Assembly (NCBI GenBank): GCA_035295705.1
Contig: DATGIN010000112.1
Location: 1 to 13,253 of the forward strand
Direction of reading: 5' to 3'
Source of the DNA: Poindextera sp035295705
GTDB lineage: Bacteria > Pseudomonadota > Alphaproteobacteria > Caulobacterales > Caulobacteraceae
DNA: 13,253 nucleotides
Below the pieces are notes generated by a model. That model was not told where the DNA came from. It saw nothing but the letters and a program-made list of their open reading frames with translations, and made no database searches. The position numbers and the translations under genes were made by a program. Below are positions 11,548 to 13,253 of the stretch, one piece after another. The stretch's first letter is position 1; every line of letters begins with the position of its first letter.

Positions 11548-13253
11548 GTGACCAGCGATGTCGACAAGCGCCAGCGCCGCAGGACGCTGCGGTCGAAGCT
11601 GGTCACGCTCGTGCTTGCCTCAGTGGGGCTGGCGGTAGCGCTAGTCGCCGGCGCCACCACCTGGCGCGACGTGAACCGCGACGCGGCGCTGCAGAGCGAG
11701 CGGCTCGCATCGCAGGCGGCGATCCTGGCCTCTGTGACCAGCGCCGCGACGCAAGCGGACGATCGCCCGCGCGCCTACCTGGCGCTGCGCGCCATCGCCA
11801 AGATGCCCGGCGTCAGCTACGCCCGCGTCGAGACCGCATCCGGCGCCCTCCTGGCGGAGACCGGGTCGGGCGTGCGGCTGAGCACGGACGCCCAGTACGC
11901 AGCCGGCAAGCAGCCAAGCCTCTGGTCGCTGATGTCATCCCGCACCGTCGAGGTGAGCGCACCCATTGTCGCCGGGCGAGCGAGGATCGGCCGTATCGTG
12001 GTGGTCGGCCGGCTCGAAGGCGAAGGCGGCCGCGTGCTGCAGAGCCTCGCCATCAGCCTGGGCGCAGCCGCCCTCGCAGCGATCGCTGGGCTGCTGGTGG
12101 CGTGGCGGCTGCAGCGCAACATCTCGCGGCCGATCATCGCGCTGACCGCCGCGGTCAACCACATCCGCGACACCCACGATTACGCCGGCCGCGCCGACGT
12201 CGCCGCCGACGACGAGGTCGCCGACCTAGTGGGCGGCTTCAACGCCATGCTGGGCGAGATCGAGACGCGCGACGCGGCGATCGCGCGCCACCTTGAGGGC
12301 CTCGAGCAGACGGTCGCCGAGCGGACCGCCGACCTGAAGCTGGCCAAGGACGCGGCCGAAGCGGCCACGAACGCGAAGTCCGAGTTCCTGGCCACCATGA
12401 GCCACGAGATCCGTACGCCGATGAACGGCGTGATGGTGATGGCCGAGATGCTGGCCGGCTCGGAGCTGCCGCCGAAGCAGCGCCGCTTCGCGGACCTGAT
12501 CGCCAAGTCGGGCTCCAGCCTGCTGGCGATCATCAACGACATCCTGGACCTCTCGAAGATCGAGGCCGGCAAGCTGGAGCTGGAGCAGGTCCCGGTCGAG
12601 ATCGGCGAGGTGGCGGAGGACGTGTGCGGCCTCTTCTGGGAGCGCGCCAGAGAGAAGGGCCTGGACCTGGCCGCTTTCGTCGATCCCGCGACGCCGAAGA
12701 CCATCGTCGGCGACGAGGTGCGCCTGCGGCAGGTGATCGGCAACCTGGTCAACAACGCCATCAAGTTCACCGAAGCCGGCGGCGTGCTGGTGCGGATCGA
12801 GCCGCTGGACGGCGGCCGGCTGCGCATCGCGGTGCAGGACACCGGCATCGGGATCGCCGCCGACAAGCTGGACTCCGTGTTCGGCGCCTTCAGCCAGGCT
12901 GACCAGTCCACGACCCGCAAGTTCGGCGGCACCGGCCTTGGCCTCGCCATCTGCAAGCGGCTGGTGGAGTCGATGGATGGGCGCATCTCGGTGGCCAGCA
13001 CGCCCGGCAAAGGCTCGAAGTTCACCATTGAACTGCCGATGATCGTCGACTCCGAGGCGGCCCCGTGGCCGCGGCTCGACTCCGAACGAGGGGTCGTTGC
13101 GCTCGCGGGCGTCGCGACGCGGGCGGCGATGACGCGCTATCTGGCCAGCGCTGGCCTGCAGCTGGTCGCCCTCGACCGCGCGCTCGACGACGGTCCGGGC
13201 CTGTTGTTCGCCGACCCGACCGTGCTGGACGGCGCTACCGGCGGGCTCGAAGC
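11548..13253 (+). CDS. Membrane-bound (probably hybrid) sensor histidine kinase, C-terminus missing (partial)
   Basis: The 568 visible residues run off the right edge. Order: cytoplasmic basic start; TM1 (about 18-37); periplasmic sensor region (about 38-164); TM2 (about 165-186); HAMP linker (about 187-240, RNISRPIIALTAAV...DDEVADLVGGFNAML); coiled coil ending LAKDAAEAATNAKSEFLATM; HisKA with phospho-acceptor His286 in SHEIRTPMNG; and HATPase with N-box GNLVNNAIKFT (398-408), G1 DTGIGIA, F-region SVFGAFSQAD and G2 GGTGLGLAICKRL. Residues about 514 onward (GVVALAGVATRAAMTRYLASAG...LLFADPTVL) resemble a degenerate receiver lacking the acidic pair, as in hybrid kinases where a true receiver often follows. 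The start is GTG 11548; an in-frame TGA at 11530 bounds it upstream. It is divergent from the single-domain response regulator, its likely target. The periplasmic signal is unknown. Confidence 0.92.
   Translation, partial: MTSDVDKRQRRRTLRSKLVTLVLASVGLAVALVAGATTWRDVNRDAALQSERLASQAAILASVTSAATQADDRPRAYLALRAIAKMPGVSYARVETASGALLAETGSGVRLSTDAQYAAGKQPSLWSLMSSRTVEVSAPIVAGRARIGRIVVVGRLEGEGGRVLQSLAISLGAAALAAIAGLLVAWRLQRNISRPIIALTAAVNHIRDTHDYAGRADVAADDEVADLVGGFNAMLGEIETRDAAIARHLEGLEQTVAERTADLKLAKDAAEAATNAKSEFLATMSHEIRTPMNGVMVMAEMLAGSELPPKQRRFADLIAKSGSSLLAIINDILDLSKIEAGKLELEQVPVEIGEVAEDVCGLFWERAREKGLDLAAFVDPATPKTIVGDEVRLRQVIGNLVNNAIKFTEAGGVLVRIEPLDGGRLRIAVQDTGIGIAADKLDSVFGAFSQADQSTTRKFGGTGLGLAICKRLVESMDGRISVASTPGKGSKFTIELPMIVDSEAAPWPRLDSERGVVALAGVATRAAMTRYLASAGLQLVALDRALDDGPGLLFADPTVLDGATGGLE

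Noticed and set aside
1..13253. tRNA, rRNA, CRISPR array, insertion sequence, phage or attachment-site signals
   Set aside because: None seen on reading both strands: no transposase or integrase motifs, no regularly spaced repeats, no tRNA-like cloverleaf noticed. Small RNAs cannot be excluded by eye.

Overview
The window is about 13.3 kb of GC-rich, densely packed bacterial chromosome. It has many GTG/TTG starts, overlapping stops and long antisense open frames. The gene content points to an alphaproteobacterium, perhaps Caulobacterales-like: a Tad-pilus-type TadG-related protein with a single-domain response regulator and a hybrid histidine kinase, several TetR regulators, and lipid/xenobiotic enzymes. 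The order-level guess is an inference with no marker gene behind it. No tRNA, rRNA, CRISPR array, insertion sequence or phage gene was seen.

Region 1 (1-3138). A 5'-end fragment of an amidase-signature enzyme and a complete acyl-CoA synthetase lie on the minus strand. The synthetase is divergent from a TetR regulator with a TTG start, the usual arrangement for a local repressor controlling an acyl-CoA ligase.

Region 2 (3142-6817). A minus-strand run reads from a TetR regulator through a haloalkane-dehalogenase-like hydrolase (nucleophile Asp113) and a translationally coupled small unknown protein to a secreted four-cysteine protein. Divergent from this TetR is a SnoaL-like/NTF2-fold protein. 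The shared intergenic region carries a TTGACA promoter covered by two copies of a 17-bp palindrome exactly 21 bp apart, the clearest regulatory site in the window. A VOC-family protein is convergent with the SnoaL-like gene and shares a CTAG stop overlap with it.

Region 3 (6945-9549). A nitronate-monooxygenase-like flavoenzyme is convergent, again through a shared CTAG, with a VC0807-like membrane protein. That membrane protein lies 5 nt downstream of a monoacylglycerol-lipase-like hydrolase. Regions 2 and 3 together look like a small catabolic/detoxification neighbourhood (halogenated, nitro or otherwise oxidised aliphatics, esters), but no pathway can be proven from sequence alone.

Region 4 (9622-13253). 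A TadG-related envelope protein is coupled (ATGA) to an upstream single-domain response regulator. Divergent from these is a membrane-bound histidine kinase running off the window end. The roughly 100-bp gap holds an AT-rich island and a perfect 8-bp-arm inverted repeat that covers the kinase's likely ribosome binding site. This kinase-receiver-TadG module is the most unusual functional grouping here.
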